Positions 1 to 6,343 of a stretch of 10,270 bases of DNA are shown here, one piece after another (the first letter of the stretch is position 1; every line of letters starts with the position of its first letter). The notes beneath the pieces are model-generated. The model saw nothing but the letters and a program-made list of their open reading frames with translations, was not told the DNA's origin and made no database searches. A program made the position numbers and the translations under genes. The DNA comes from Heyndrickxia sporothermodurans (GTDB lineage Bacteria; Bacillota; Bacilli; Bacillales; Bacillaceae_C), in assembly GCF_016785185.1 (NCBI RefSeq), contig NZ_JAEKDY010000120.1. The stretch is one strand, 5' to 3'.

Positions 1-37
1 AAAACAATTAAGGAAAAATGCTCAAATAACTGAAACA

Positions 38-75
38 AGTCGTAAATTCGATTAAAAAAATCAAGATTTACGACT
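38..75. other. Perfect 10-bp inverted repeat at the left junction of the mod fragment
   Basis: The arms AGTCGTAAAT (38-47) and ATTTACGACT (66-75) pair perfectly, and an inner GATT/AATC stem (50-53/59-62) could extend the hairpin. On the plus strand a short open frame (2-52, ending RKFD) reaches its TAA at 53-55 inside this hairpin, so this may be the end, with transcription terminator, of an unseen upstream gene. The hairpin lacks a strong T-tract on either side, so terminator function is uncertain. It sits just left of the point where mod-like sequence begins, so it may also mark an insertion or deletion boundary. Confidence 0.4.
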
Positions 76-79
76 ATTT

Positions 80-982
80 GTGATGCGTGCCAGAAGGTAC
101 GCTTATTTTTTTATAATTCGGGCTTACGCAAAAAATACTAGAAAAACGGTAACAACTTGGTGGGATGATGGAGGTCTTACCTCTACTGCAACAACAAAAT
201 TAAAGAAACTAATGGGAGGAAGTTCATTTGATACTCCGAAGCCAATAGAGTTAATTGAAAGAATGATTAAGATGATCGCATTTGATGATAAATCTGCCAT
301 TGTATTAGACTTTTTTAGTGGTTCCTCTACAACAGCACACTCTGTCATGAAAATAAATGCAATGGATGGTGGGCAAAGGAAATTTATTATGGTCCAATTA
401 CCAGAAGTTATTAATGAAAAATCTGAGGCTTATGAGAATGGGTATCGGACTATATCGGAAATTGGACAAAAGCGGATTATTTTAGCAGGGGAAGAATTAA
501 AAAAAGAGTTTAAAAAAGAAATAGAAGAAAATTATAACGATATAAATGAATTTGATATCGGTTTTAAAGTTTTTTCACTAGATTCATCGAATATTCGCGA
601 GTGGAATGTTGATTTTGAAAACCTTGAAAAAGAATTAGATTTATATGACACACCATTTGTTGAAGGTCGAACTGAATTGGATGTTGTATACGAAATAATG
701 CTTAAGTACGGATTAGAGTTAACGTATCCGATTCATACATTTGAAGTAGACGGAAAGAATGTATACGATATTGCCTTTGGTAATTTATTTATTTGTTTAG
801 ATAAAAATATTAACACAAACATTGCCAAAGCGATTATAGCAAAACGAGATGAATATGGAACGGAAACAAGCAGTGTTGTATTCAGTGATGCTGGATTTGC
901 CGGAAACGATTCTGAGAAATTGAATTGTATTGAATTGTTAAAGGATGCAGGTTATCCAGAAGATAACTTGTTGACGATTTAG
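80..982 (+). pseudogene. mod: Type III restriction-modification DNA methyltransferase (Mod), C-terminal fragment only
   Basis: Mod of type III systems binds the recognition site, methylates adenine and guides the Res subunit. What is visible is the C-terminal half. TWWDDGG and FDTPKP (motif X-like region) are followed by the AdoMet-binding motif I, DFFSGSS, at residues 77-83 counted from GTG 80, and then the family's long acidic tail. In this beta-class permuted order the catalytic DPPY motif and the target-recognition region lie further toward the N-terminus, and both are missing. An in-frame TAA at 53-55 shows that the frame does not simply continue leftward. No ribosome binding site precedes GTG 80, and the first 20 or so residues do not look like the family. 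Complete relatives are roughly twice this length. The stop is only 11 bases before the res start, as in a normal mod-res operon. I read it as a truncated gene, probably inactive. An active downstream-start fragment cannot be excluded. Confidence 0.85.
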
Positions 983-993
983 AGGTGAGTAGG

Positions 994-3963
994 ATGAGAA
1001 TTCAATTTGACGAATTAGATTATCAAGATACAGCAATTAACTCGATAATACATGCATTTGATGGCCAACAAGTTCGTAAATCCGAATTCACGATAATGGA
1101 CCAAGATGCACAAGGAAAATTATTCGGTAATAATGGAATAGGAAATAAAATTGATTTTTCTGTTAGTAAATTGCTAAGAAATGTACAGCAGATTCAAATT
1201 GAACAAGGAATACCTATATCCGAATTGATTCCAGTGCCATTTCCACAATTTAATATTGAAATGGAAACAGGTACAGGAAAAACATTTGTATACTTAAAAT
1301 CCATTCTCGAATTAAATAGGAAGTATGGTTTTATTAAATTTGTTATCGTAGTTCCTTCTGTTGCGATTAAAGAAGGTGTTATGAAAACAATAGCGATGAC
1401 AAAAGACTATTTTCGGACACAAATGCAAGGAATCGTCTATCGGGCGTTTATGTATGACAGTAAAAAACTAGATGAAGTGCAAGGTTTTGCTAGAAATGAA
1501 AATATTGAGATTATGATTATCAATATCCAATCCTTTAATAGTAATGATAATATTTTCAATCGAACAGATATGGATGCACTTTATGGTATTTCACCAAAAC
1601 AATTAGTGAGTGAAACGAATCCAATCGTCATTATTGACGAACCGCAAAGTGTCGATAATACCGAGAATGCCCAGCAAGCAATTGCGTCTTTAAACCCGTC
1701 GATGGTTTTCCGTTTTTCTGCAACACATAAAAATAAAAGTTATCCGTTATTATACAAGCTTGGACCTGTAGAAGCCTATCTGCAAAAGCTCGTTAAGCAA
1801 ATAGAAGTGGCAGGGATTAAGAAATCAATTGATGGAAATGAAGCTTATATGAAGTTAATAGGTATCAAGGCAACAAAGAAATCAATCACAGCGACTGTTG
1901 AAATGTATGTAAAAAGCAATACATCTATTGAGAAAAAAGAAGTGAAGCTTAAAAAAGATGATGATGTGTATATTAAATCGAAACGTATTGCCGCTTATGA
2001 AAAAGTTGGGTTTGTGAAAGACATATCGGCTGAACCAGGAAATGAATACATTGAGTTTTCCGGAGAACCGTCCATCATTAGATTGAGCCAAGCAATGGAA
2101 AACGACTTACAAATCAAACGTGCTCAAATTCGTAAAACGATTGAAGAGCATTTAAATAAAGAATTGAAATTAAACCAACAAGGAATCAAGGTTCTTAGTT
2201 TATTTTTCATTGATAATGTTGCGAACTACAGAGAATATGACGAGGAAAATAATCGAATTCCTGGGCCATATGCTAAAATGTTTGAAGAAGAGTATGAAGA
2301 TGTCATTCGTTCTGAGAAGTACAAAGGATTACGTGACAGACATGTACCTATTTCCGAGGTGCATGATGGGTATTTCTCAGTAGACGGGAAAGGTAAAATC
2401 AAAAATACAAATGGATCAAGCCAAGCAGATGAAAGTACTTACCAAATTATTATGAAGGATAAGGAAGATTTGCTAACTTTCTATGATGAAGCAAAAGGGA
2501 ATGTGAAAAAGGCTCATAAACTAAGATTTATATTCTCACATTCTGCATTAAAAGAAGGATGGGATAATCCGAACGTATTTCAAATCTGTACATTGATTGA
2601 GACGAAAGACACCATTACAAAACGACAAAAAATTGGTCGTGGCCTACGGATTGCCGTTAACCAAGAAGGTCAACGTGTACCAGGATTTGAAGTCAATACT
2701 TTAACCATTATGGCGAATGAAAGCTACGAAGAATTCGCCTCTGGACTGCAGAAAGAGTACGAGGATGAAGGCATCGAATTTGGCGTGTTTGCTAACGACA
2801 TATTCAGTTCATTAGTCATTGCTGTCGATCCAGAAACAGGATATAAAACGCCTCTAGGTCATCAAAAATCGACTGAACTAGTTCAGTATCTAAAAGAGCA
2901 AAAATACCTAGATGATAAAAATAAAGGTACAGAAGTACTAGCTAAAGCGATAAAAGAAGGCACATTTGATATCCCAGAAAGTTTTAAAGAAATCGCAGAC
3001 GATATGAAGGAAAAAATAACTACAGCCATTAAAGAAAAATTTAATGTTGATAAAATTGAAATAAAAGATAAAGATAATGCAGTGACGGTTAAATTGAATA
3101 AAGAGGCACTTGCCGGCCCATTTATAGAACTTTGGGAGAAAATAAAGTATAAAACAACTTTTACGATTCAGTTAAATTCGGAAGCGTTTATTAAGCAAGC
3201 TGCAGATAAATTAGCAGAAGAATTAGAAGTACGGATTACAAGACTTGAATATGAGCGGCATCGATTAGAAACAACGGGATCTGGTATAGAGACAGTAAAA
3301 GAAGAACAAACAACTTTTGCGGTGTCTGAGAAACAATATGAAAAAGCTCCGGATATATTAACATATTTACAAAACGAAACAAAATTAACACGAAAATCAA
3401 TTATTGCTATTTTAAAACAGAGCGATACGTTACGTGATTTTAAGCGAAATCCGCAAGCTTACATGATGGAAACGGCGCGTATTATAAATGCTGCAAAACG
3501 CTTGGCAATAGTAGATGGTATAAAATACGAAAAATTGACGAATGGAGATGTTTATGAACAATCGTTATTTATGCAAGAAGAAATAAATAGTTATAAAGAA
3601 TCGATTGTTCCAGTTCATGATAATCGCTCTCCATATGACCATATAATTGTCGATTCAGCGATTGAACGTGAATTCGCTGAAAACTGTGAGCGTGATCCAA
3701 ATATAAAATTTTATATTAAACTACCGCCAGAATTTAAGATTAAAACTCCTTTGGGAAATTACAATCCAGACTGGGCTTTATCTTTACAACAAGATGGAAA
3801 AGAAAAATTATACTTCATTGTAGAAACAAAAGGTAGTACAGCCTCAGAAGATTTGCGCCCTACGGAATTAGGAAAGATTCGTTGCGGGGAAAAACATTTC
3901 GCTGCAATTGATACAGGTATAACATTTAAACGAGCTACTGAACAACCAGCGATTTATTCTTAA
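994..3963 (+). CDS. res: Type III restriction enzyme Res subunit (helicase-nuclease)
   Basis: Res is the ATP-dependent translocase and endonuclease of type III restriction systems. It cuts DNA only in complex with Mod. From ATG 994 the protein has 989 residues, normal for the family. Visible motifs in order: Walker A, METGTGKT (90-97); DEPQ, motif II (215-218); SATHK, motif III (242-246); GWDNPNVFQ, motif V (522-530); QKIGRGLR, motif VI (545-552); and a C-terminal PD-ExK nuclease with PD at 925-926 and ETK at 944-946. All catalytic residues expected are present. I chose ATG 994 because AGAGGTG lies at proper distance upstream and the product then begins MRIQFDELDYQ like relatives; GTG 985 in the same frame is possible but lacks this spacing. 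It follows mod closely and ends before a strong terminator. Because mod is truncated, this intact subunit may be idle unless a Mod is supplied elsewhere. Confidence 0.93.
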   Translation: MRIQFDELDYQDTAINSIIHAFDGQQVRKSEFTIMDQDAQGKLFGNNGIGNKIDFSVSKLLRNVQQIQIEQGIPISELIPVPFPQFNIEMETGTGKTFVYLKSILELNRKYGFIKFVIVVPSVAIKEGVMKTIAMTKDYFRTQMQGIVYRAFMYDSKKLDEVQGFARNENIEIMIINIQSFNSNDNIFNRTDMDALYGISPKQLVSETNPIVIIDEPQSVDNTENAQQAIASLNPSMVFRFSATHKNKSYPLLYKLGPVEAYLQKLVKQIEVAGIKKSIDGNEAYMKLIGIKATKKSITATVEMYVKSNTSIEKKEVKLKKDDDVYIKSKRIAAYEKVGFVKDISAEPGNEYIEFSGEPSIIRLSQAMENDLQIKRAQIRKTIEEHLNKELKLNQQGIKVLSLFFIDNVANYREYDEENNRIPGPYAKMFEEEYEDVIRSEKYKGLRDRHVPISEVHDGYFSVDGKGKIKNTNGSSQADESTYQIIMKDKEDLLTFYDEAKGNVKKAHKLRFIFSHSALKEGWDNPNVFQICTLIETKDTITKRQKIGRGLRIAVNQEGQRVPGFEVNTLTIMANESYEEFASGLQKEYEDEGIEFGVFANDIFSSLVIAVDPETGYKTPLGHQKSTELVQYLKEQKYLDDKNKGTEVLAKAIKEGTFDIPESFKEIADDMKEKITTAIKEKFNVDKIEIKDKDNAVTVKLNKEALAGPFIELWEKIKYKTTFTIQLNSEAFIKQAADKLAEELEVRITRLEYERHRLETTGSGIETVKEEQTTFAVSEKQYEKAPDILTYLQNETKLTRKSIIAILKQSDTLRDFKRNPQAYMMETARIINAAKRLAIVDGIKYEKLTNGDVYEQSLFMQEEINSYKESIVPVHDNRSPYDHIIVDSAIEREFAENCERDPNIKFYIKLPPEFKIKTPLGNYNPDWALSLQQDGKEKLYFIVETKGSTASEDLRPTELGKIRCGEKHFAAIDTGITFKRATEQPAIYS

Positions 3964-3986
3964 CCAGGGGAATGATATATATTGGA

Positions 3987-4043
3987 AGAGCACCTCTTAA
4001 ATGGATACGCTTATCTTACAAGGGGTGCTTCTCTTTTTATTTG
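3987..4043 (+). terminator. Rho-independent terminator of the mod-res operon
   Basis: AGCACCTCTT (3989-3998) pairs with AAGGGGTGCT (4020-4029) with a single G-T wobble. A T-rich run, TCTCTTTTTATTT, follows at once. It starts 24 bases after the res stop codon. Confidence 0.85.
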
Positions 4044-4133
4044 TTGAACATTCGAACATGACATTCCAAGACGATTATTATATGGTTATCGTAATTTTTA
4101 AGACAGTCTTACTATGATTAGGGGATTCATTTT

Positions 4134-4394
4134 TTGAACAAGCAATATTTCTATCAATTTCTAGAACCTATATCTAAAGAACTGGCATATGTTGCACGAG
4201 AATTAGAAAATAGTATTTTTACTAGTACCCGTACAATGCTTACTCATGCAAGAGTTTTTGTTGAGAATATTTTACAAAAGGTGACAAACATTGAAAAATT
4301 ACTAAACGAACCATGGATGAATCTTAAGGATCGAATCGATTTACTGAATGAAATGAATAACCAAGAACATATGTTTCGTTTTAGAGACTTATGA
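4134..4394 (+). pseudogene. N-terminal remnant of a DUF4145-like protein
   Basis: This 86-residue frame starts at TTG 4134, nine bases after an AGGGG ribosome binding site. Its first 70 or so residues (for example ELENSIFTSTRTMLTHARVFVENIL) resemble, from memory, the start of Bacillus proteins with a DUF4145 domain, whose function is poorly defined and which often occur near restriction or repair genes. Full relatives are much longer. After LLNE near residue 72 the resemblance breaks, leaving a short tail (HMFRFRDL) and a stop. That tail is the same DNA as the SOS promoter of the downstream mini-toxin gene, so the toxin module may have been inserted into or next to a decaying gene. Alternatively the tail may reflect an internal deletion, since relatives have a NQ..HD..MFRF stretch further on. 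Family assignment is by recognition only. Confidence 0.45.
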
Positions 4395-4400
4395 TATGAT
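4364..4400 (+). promoter_or_regulatory. SOS-type promoter of mini-toxin copy 1 (LexA box plus -10)
   Basis: AGAACATATGTTTC (4364-4377) matches the Bacillus LexA/DinR operator CGAACRNRYGTTYC at 13 of 14 positions. Exactly 17 bases later is TATGAT (4395-4400), preceded by TG one base away, an extended -10 box. The -35 region would lie inside the right half of the operator, so LexA binding should block RNA polymerase. The predicted transcript starts near 4407, at the foot of the first leader hairpin. Confidence 0.65.
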
Positions 4401-4405
4401 AATTG

Positions 4406-4490
4406 TAGCCACATAAGCAGGGAGGCTGTGGCAACTGTTTCCCGTTTCTTGCCATGTGACCATGTCACAGCAAGAAAGGAGATGTTGCCG
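4406..4490 (+). promoter_or_regulatory. Structured leader of mini-toxin copy 1
   Basis: Two hairpins fill this untranslated leader. GCCACA (4408-4413) pairs with TGTGGC (4427-4432). TTTCTTGC then TGTGAC (4445-4460) pair with GTCACA then GCAAGAAA (4464-4477) around a three-base loop. The second hairpin ends on the first bases of the ribosome binding site AAGGAG (4476-4481). The segment CAGGGAGG (4418-4425) is also complementary to CCTCCCTG (4567-4574) just after the toxin stop codon. Such folded leaders and 5'-3' pairings are typical of type I toxin messages and suggest delayed or restricted translation. Confidence 0.6.
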
Positions 4491-4565
4491 ATGACGATCT
4501 TCGAGGCACTGGTTTTAATGATCAGTTTCGCATCATTGATTGTCTTGATTATGAAAGAAAAGTAA
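4491..4565 (+). CDS. Holin-like type I mini-toxin, copy 1 (24 residues)
   Basis: The peptide begins MTIFEALVLMISF and ends IMKEK: one hydrophobic helix of about 17 residues between a short N-terminus and a charged KEK tail. This is the pattern of the 'putative holin-like toxin' peptides of Bacilli, which act at the cell membrane and are usually controlled by an antisense RNA. AAGGAG precedes the ATG by nine bases. A diverged paralogue with the same gene organisation lies about 490 bases downstream. Eighteen of 24 residues are identical between the two, and the changes keep the helix hydrophobic, which suggests that both are or were under selection. The upstream LexA box predicts induction by DNA damage. 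Toxic activity is inferred from family type, not shown by the sequence. Confidence 0.75.
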   Translation: MTIFEALVLMISFASLIVLIMKEK

Positions 4566-4599
4566 CCCTCCCTGACGGCTAAATAGGGTGAGGGTTACT
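4561..4599. terminator. Stem-loop straddling the mini-toxin 1 stop codon (bidirectional)
   Basis: AGTAACCCTC (4561-4570) pairs perfectly with GAGGGTTACT (4590-4599); the toxin TAA is inside the left arm. Leftward it is followed by TTTCTTT and rightward by CTTTCACTTTTT, so it can stop transcription on both strands. It is conserved in copy 2. Confidence 0.6.
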
Positions 4600-4642
4600 C
4601 TTTCACTTTTTAGCCACCGCGCTTCTTGCGGAGTAGCTAATT

Positions 4643-4675
4643 GAACGCTGATGCTCGAACATCGGCGTTCTTTTT
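4643..4675 (+). terminator. Rho-independent terminator of mini-toxin copy 1
   Basis: GAACGCTGATG (4643-4653) pairs with CATCGGCGTTC (4660-4670) with one G-T wobble around a six-base loop, followed directly by TTTTT. A smaller hairpin with CCGC/GCGG arms lies just upstream, near 4616-4631. Confidence 0.8.
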
Positions 4676-4859
4676 AAATTATGCTTATAGTAATTGTAAA
4701 ATACTCGATCGGAAAAAGAAAGTATTAGAATAACTTGTTACTACAAATCTATTTGAATAATCAACATAAAACGATTCTGCTTCTGATCTTTGCAATTGTT
4801 TGATAGTTATCAATTCATTACCTAAATGTTGTCTTTGGAAAAGATGAAAAAATTGTATA
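4676..4859. other. Spacer between the two mini-toxin modules
   Basis: This is AT-rich DNA without a convincing gene, hairpin or repeat. Any promoter for the antisense RNA of copy 1 should lie at its left end. Confidence 0.5.
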
Positions 4860-4896
4860 AGAACATATGTTTTTGATGTGGGCGGTGAGATATTAT
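4860..4896 (+). promoter_or_regulatory. SOS-type promoter of mini-toxin copy 2 (LexA box plus -10)
   Basis: AGAACATATGTTTT (4860-4873) matches the Bacillus LexA consensus CGAACRNRYGTTYC at 12 of 14 positions. TATTAT (4891-4896) follows after exactly 17 bases, the same spacing as in copy 1. The bases between operator and -10 differ greatly from copy 1, while the operator core GAACATATGTTT is identical, which argues that the operator is the selected element. Confidence 0.6.
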
Positions 4897-4901
4897 TAAT
4901 T

Positions 4902-4984
4902 TAGCTACATAAGCAGGGAGGGCGGTGGCACCTGTTTTCCGTTTCTTGTCACGTGATCAGGCATTAAGGAAGGAGGTGTTGCCG
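4902..4984 (+). promoter_or_regulatory. Structured leader of mini-toxin copy 2
   Basis: The leader shares with copy 1 the ACATAAGCAGGGAGG segment and a foot hairpin (GCTAC with GTGGC, including a wobble pair where copy 1 has a Watson-Crick pair). Two stretches are complementary to the message 3' end: CAGGGAGGG (4914-4922) with CCCTCCCTG (5060-5068), and GCGGTGGCA (4922-4930) with TGCCACCGC (5105-5113). The long second hairpin of copy 1 is degraded here and the ribosome binding site is stronger (AAGGAGG), so the two copies may differ in translation control. Confidence 0.55.
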
Positions 4985-5059
4985 ATGACAAACTTCAAGG
5001 CACTGGTTTTAATGATCAGCTTTGTAACTTTGGTTGTCATGATTATGAAAGAAAAGTAA
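4985..5059 (+). CDS. Holin-like type I mini-toxin, copy 2 (24 residues)
   Basis: The peptide begins MTNFKALVLMISF and ends IMKEK, again a single hydrophobic helix with a basic tail. The ATG follows AAGGAGG at normal spacing. It differs from copy 1 at six positions, mainly near residues 3-5 and 14-19, replacing hydrophobic residues by similar ones. Flanking DNA (leader segment, stop-codon hairpin, terminal hairpin) is clearly homologous to copy 1, so the whole module was duplicated and then diverged. Different leaders and antisense regions would keep the two antitoxin RNAs from fully cross-acting. The function as a membrane toxin is inferred from family type. Confidence 0.75.
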   Translation: MTNFKALVLMISFVTLVVMIMKEK

Positions 5060-5173
5060 CCCTCCCTGACGGCTAATAGGCGAAGGGTTACTCCTTCACT
5101 TTTTTGCCACCGCACTTCTTGCGGAGCAGCTACCTGAACGCTGATGTTACAGCATCGGCGTTCAGGTAGCTAT
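5049..5173 (-). ncRNA. Putative convergent antisense RNA (antitoxin) of mini-toxin copy 2
   Basis: The logic is the same as for copy 1. AGTAACCCT/AGGGTTACT (5055-5063/5084-5092) followed on the minus strand by TTTCTTT would end a leftward RNA within the toxin gene. A minus-strand start near 5170-5195 is plausible because the DNA there holds several reverse -10-like hexamers, but no clear -35 was seen. Confidence 0.33.
5128..5171. terminator. Long 19-bp stem-loop closing mini-toxin module 2
   Basis: The arms 5128-5146 and 5153-5171 pair over 19 bases with one G-T wobble and a TTACAG loop. The core GAACGCTGATG/CATCGGCGTTC is shared with copy 1, but here AGCTACCT/AGGTAGCT lengthens the stem. 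Only a weak T-rich stretch (ATTCTTATATT) follows, so it may stabilise the RNA end or act as an antisense loop as well as terminate. Confidence 0.65.
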
Positions 5174-5382
5174 TCTTATATTAAGTATAATATACTGAAT
5201 TTTAAAATGAAAGTGATTAAGTTTTTAGTTGCAACAAAAACCGCTAATTCGGCCTATATAATAACAATATTTGGTAATTAACTATGAAATAAGAAGTTAA
5301 TATGATCAAATTTTTCCAACAATCTATAATTGATTATACCTCAATAGGAATAAAGACCCTTATGCAAACAACCAAAATAAGA

Positions 5383-5411
5383 TTGACTCTATCCTCCCTT
5401 AGTTGGATAAT
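5383..5411 (+). promoter_or_regulatory. Sigma-A-like promoter of the LXG toxin operon
   Basis: TTGACT (5383-5388) and GATAAT (5406-5411) are separated by exactly 17 bases, each one base off consensus. The -10 ends 40 bases before the first start codon of the operon. No further promoter is obvious before the toxin gene, so the first three genes are probably cotranscribed from here. Confidence 0.65.
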
Positions 5412-5451
5412 ATACCCATAAAATCTCATTAACAATAAAAGTGGTGAACGT

Positions 5452-5811
5452 ATGAGTACACTTTCTTATCTAAATAGACAGTTAAGTAACAAGCAGGATC
5501 AATTAGAACGACTACATACATGCGAACGTGAATTAAAAGAATGTCGGAATGAGTTTAAAGCCAATCAACGATTTTGTTTATCTCCTGAGTTAAGTCCCAC
5601 GACTTGGCGTGGTAAGCTTGCAAAGGATTTTGAACGGATCCGTCGCGATGGCATTCTTCAAAACTATAAAGATATTAAAAATAATCAAATAGATAAATCT
5701 CTAACCGTTTTACATCAAGAAATTCAAACAATAACCCGCGAAATAAATAGTTTAGGAAGAGCTATCCATTCTGAAATCGAAAGAATGAGGGAGGAGGAAA
5801 AGAAGAAATGA
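5452..5811 (+). CDS. LXG-toxin partner protein, DUF5082 / YwqH-like
   Basis: This 119-residue, highly charged, helical protein probably forms a two-helix hairpin. A WRG triplet at residues 52-54 sits at the expected turn, as in WXG100-fold proteins. Proteins of this kind precede LXG toxins in Bacillus (YwqH, YwqI, YwqJ order) and are thought to bind the LXG domain and help present it to the type VII secretion apparatus. The start ATG follows GTGGTGA. The end overlaps the next gene by four bases (ATGA), indicating translational coupling. No signal peptide or membrane helix is seen, as expected for a type VII-associated protein. Assignment rests on length, helical pattern and gene order. Confidence 0.8.
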   Translation: MSTLSYLNRQLSNKQDQLERLHTCERELKECRNEFKANQRFCLSPELSPTTWRGKLAKDFERIRRDGILQNYKDIKNNQIDKSLTVLHQEIQTITREINSLGRAIHSEIERMREEEKKK

Positions 5812-6089
5812 GCACAGAAATTAAGGTTCAGTATACAGAAATAGCACAAAAACTAGCCAATCTTCAATCCAAAGCCAAATCCCTAAAAACATCATTTCCA
5901 ACAGATATTGGTGGTAAAAATCATATGGATGTCATTTCACGGCTTAATGAAATAGGGGCAGACGTTCAAAAAATTTTACATAGCTATCAATCTTTTTTAC
6001 TAAAAAGTGAAAATGCTACAAAGGAAGCAATTAAAAGTATGAAAGAATTGGACGAACGAGTATCCGGGCAATTTCAGCCGATGAAGTAG
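5808..6089 (+). CDS. LXG-toxin partner protein, DUF5344 / YwqI-like
   Basis: This 93-residue helical protein of WXG100-like size starts in a four-base overlap with the upstream gene. It has two long amphipathic helices separated by a short FPTDIGGKNHMD turn. Family members sit between the YwqH-like gene and the LXG toxin and are believed to be targeting or chaperone partners of the toxin. Its last codons (from about DERVSGQFQPMK) are duplicated at 9979-10016 in front of the second toxin copy with one amino-acid change (G to E). Confidence 0.8.
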   Translation: MSTEIKVQYTEIAQKLANLQSKAKSLKTSFPTDIGGKNHMDVISRLNEIGADVQKILHSYQSFLLKSENATKEAIKSMKELDERVSGQFQPMK

Positions 6090-6343
6090 AAAGCTGGTGA
6101 GAGAATGAAAGTACTTGATGTTCATGGGTTTCGTGCTGATATGGATCAAATTCAAGAACGACTGGAAGCATTGAATGAACAAATTGAACAATTACAGCAT
6201 GCCATTGACGGAATCATTACGCTGGAAGATTCGTTAAAAGGGAACAGCGGCGAGGCAATCCGCTCCTACTATCAGGAAATTCATCAAACATTTCTACTCT
6301 TTTTTCAATCCTTTCTCGCAAATTATGATACGATGATAGAAAA
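6044..6343 (+). repeat. Direct repeat, left copy (LXG N-terminal segment)
   Basis: This matches 9971-10270 with four mismatches, all within the first 24 bases. From 6068 onward 276 bases are identical up to the window edge. It spans the end of the DUF5344-like gene, the toxin ribosome binding site and the first 79 toxin codons. Identity at silent sites shows recent duplication or conversion. Confidence 0.95.

Larger units (their letters stand above)
4555..4680 (-). ncRNA. Putative convergent antisense RNA (antitoxin) of mini-toxin copy 1
   Basis: On the minus strand the hairpin at 4561-4599 (ten perfect pairs, then three more past a bulge) is followed by TTTCTTT, a good rho-independent terminator for leftward transcription ending inside the toxin gene. 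A convergent RNA overlapping the toxin message 3' end is the layout of Bacillus TxpA/RatA and BsrG/SR4. I could not find a convincing minus-strand promoter. Reverse-strand -10-like sequences lie at about 4678-4689, so the 5' end is a guess. Confidence 0.35.

Noticed and set aside
124..348. Minus-strand open frame of 74 codons opposite mod
   Set aside because: It lies fully opposite clearly conserved Mod sequence and has no family features: a shadow frame.
985..993. GTG 985 as start of res
   Set aside because: It would leave almost no ribosome binding site spacing. ATG 994 has AGAGGTG at the right distance and gives the family-like N-terminus.
1882..2091. Minus-strand open frame opposite res
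   Set aside because: Shadow of the conserved res gene.
4038..4065. GAACATTCGAACATG considered as another LexA box
   Set aside because: The half-sites are direct rather than inverted and the spacing does not fit the GAAC-N4-GTTC operator.
4244..4468. Minus-strand open frame of 74 codons over the mini-toxin promoter
   Set aside because: It runs through the promoter and leader hairpins of the toxin module, has no ribosome binding site, and its composition reflects the opposite strand.
4385..5171. Tandem mini-toxin units considered as a CRISPR-like or IS repeat
   Set aside because: There are only two diverged copies, each with a gene, promoter and terminator. There is no transposase, no terminal inverted repeats and no regular short repeats.
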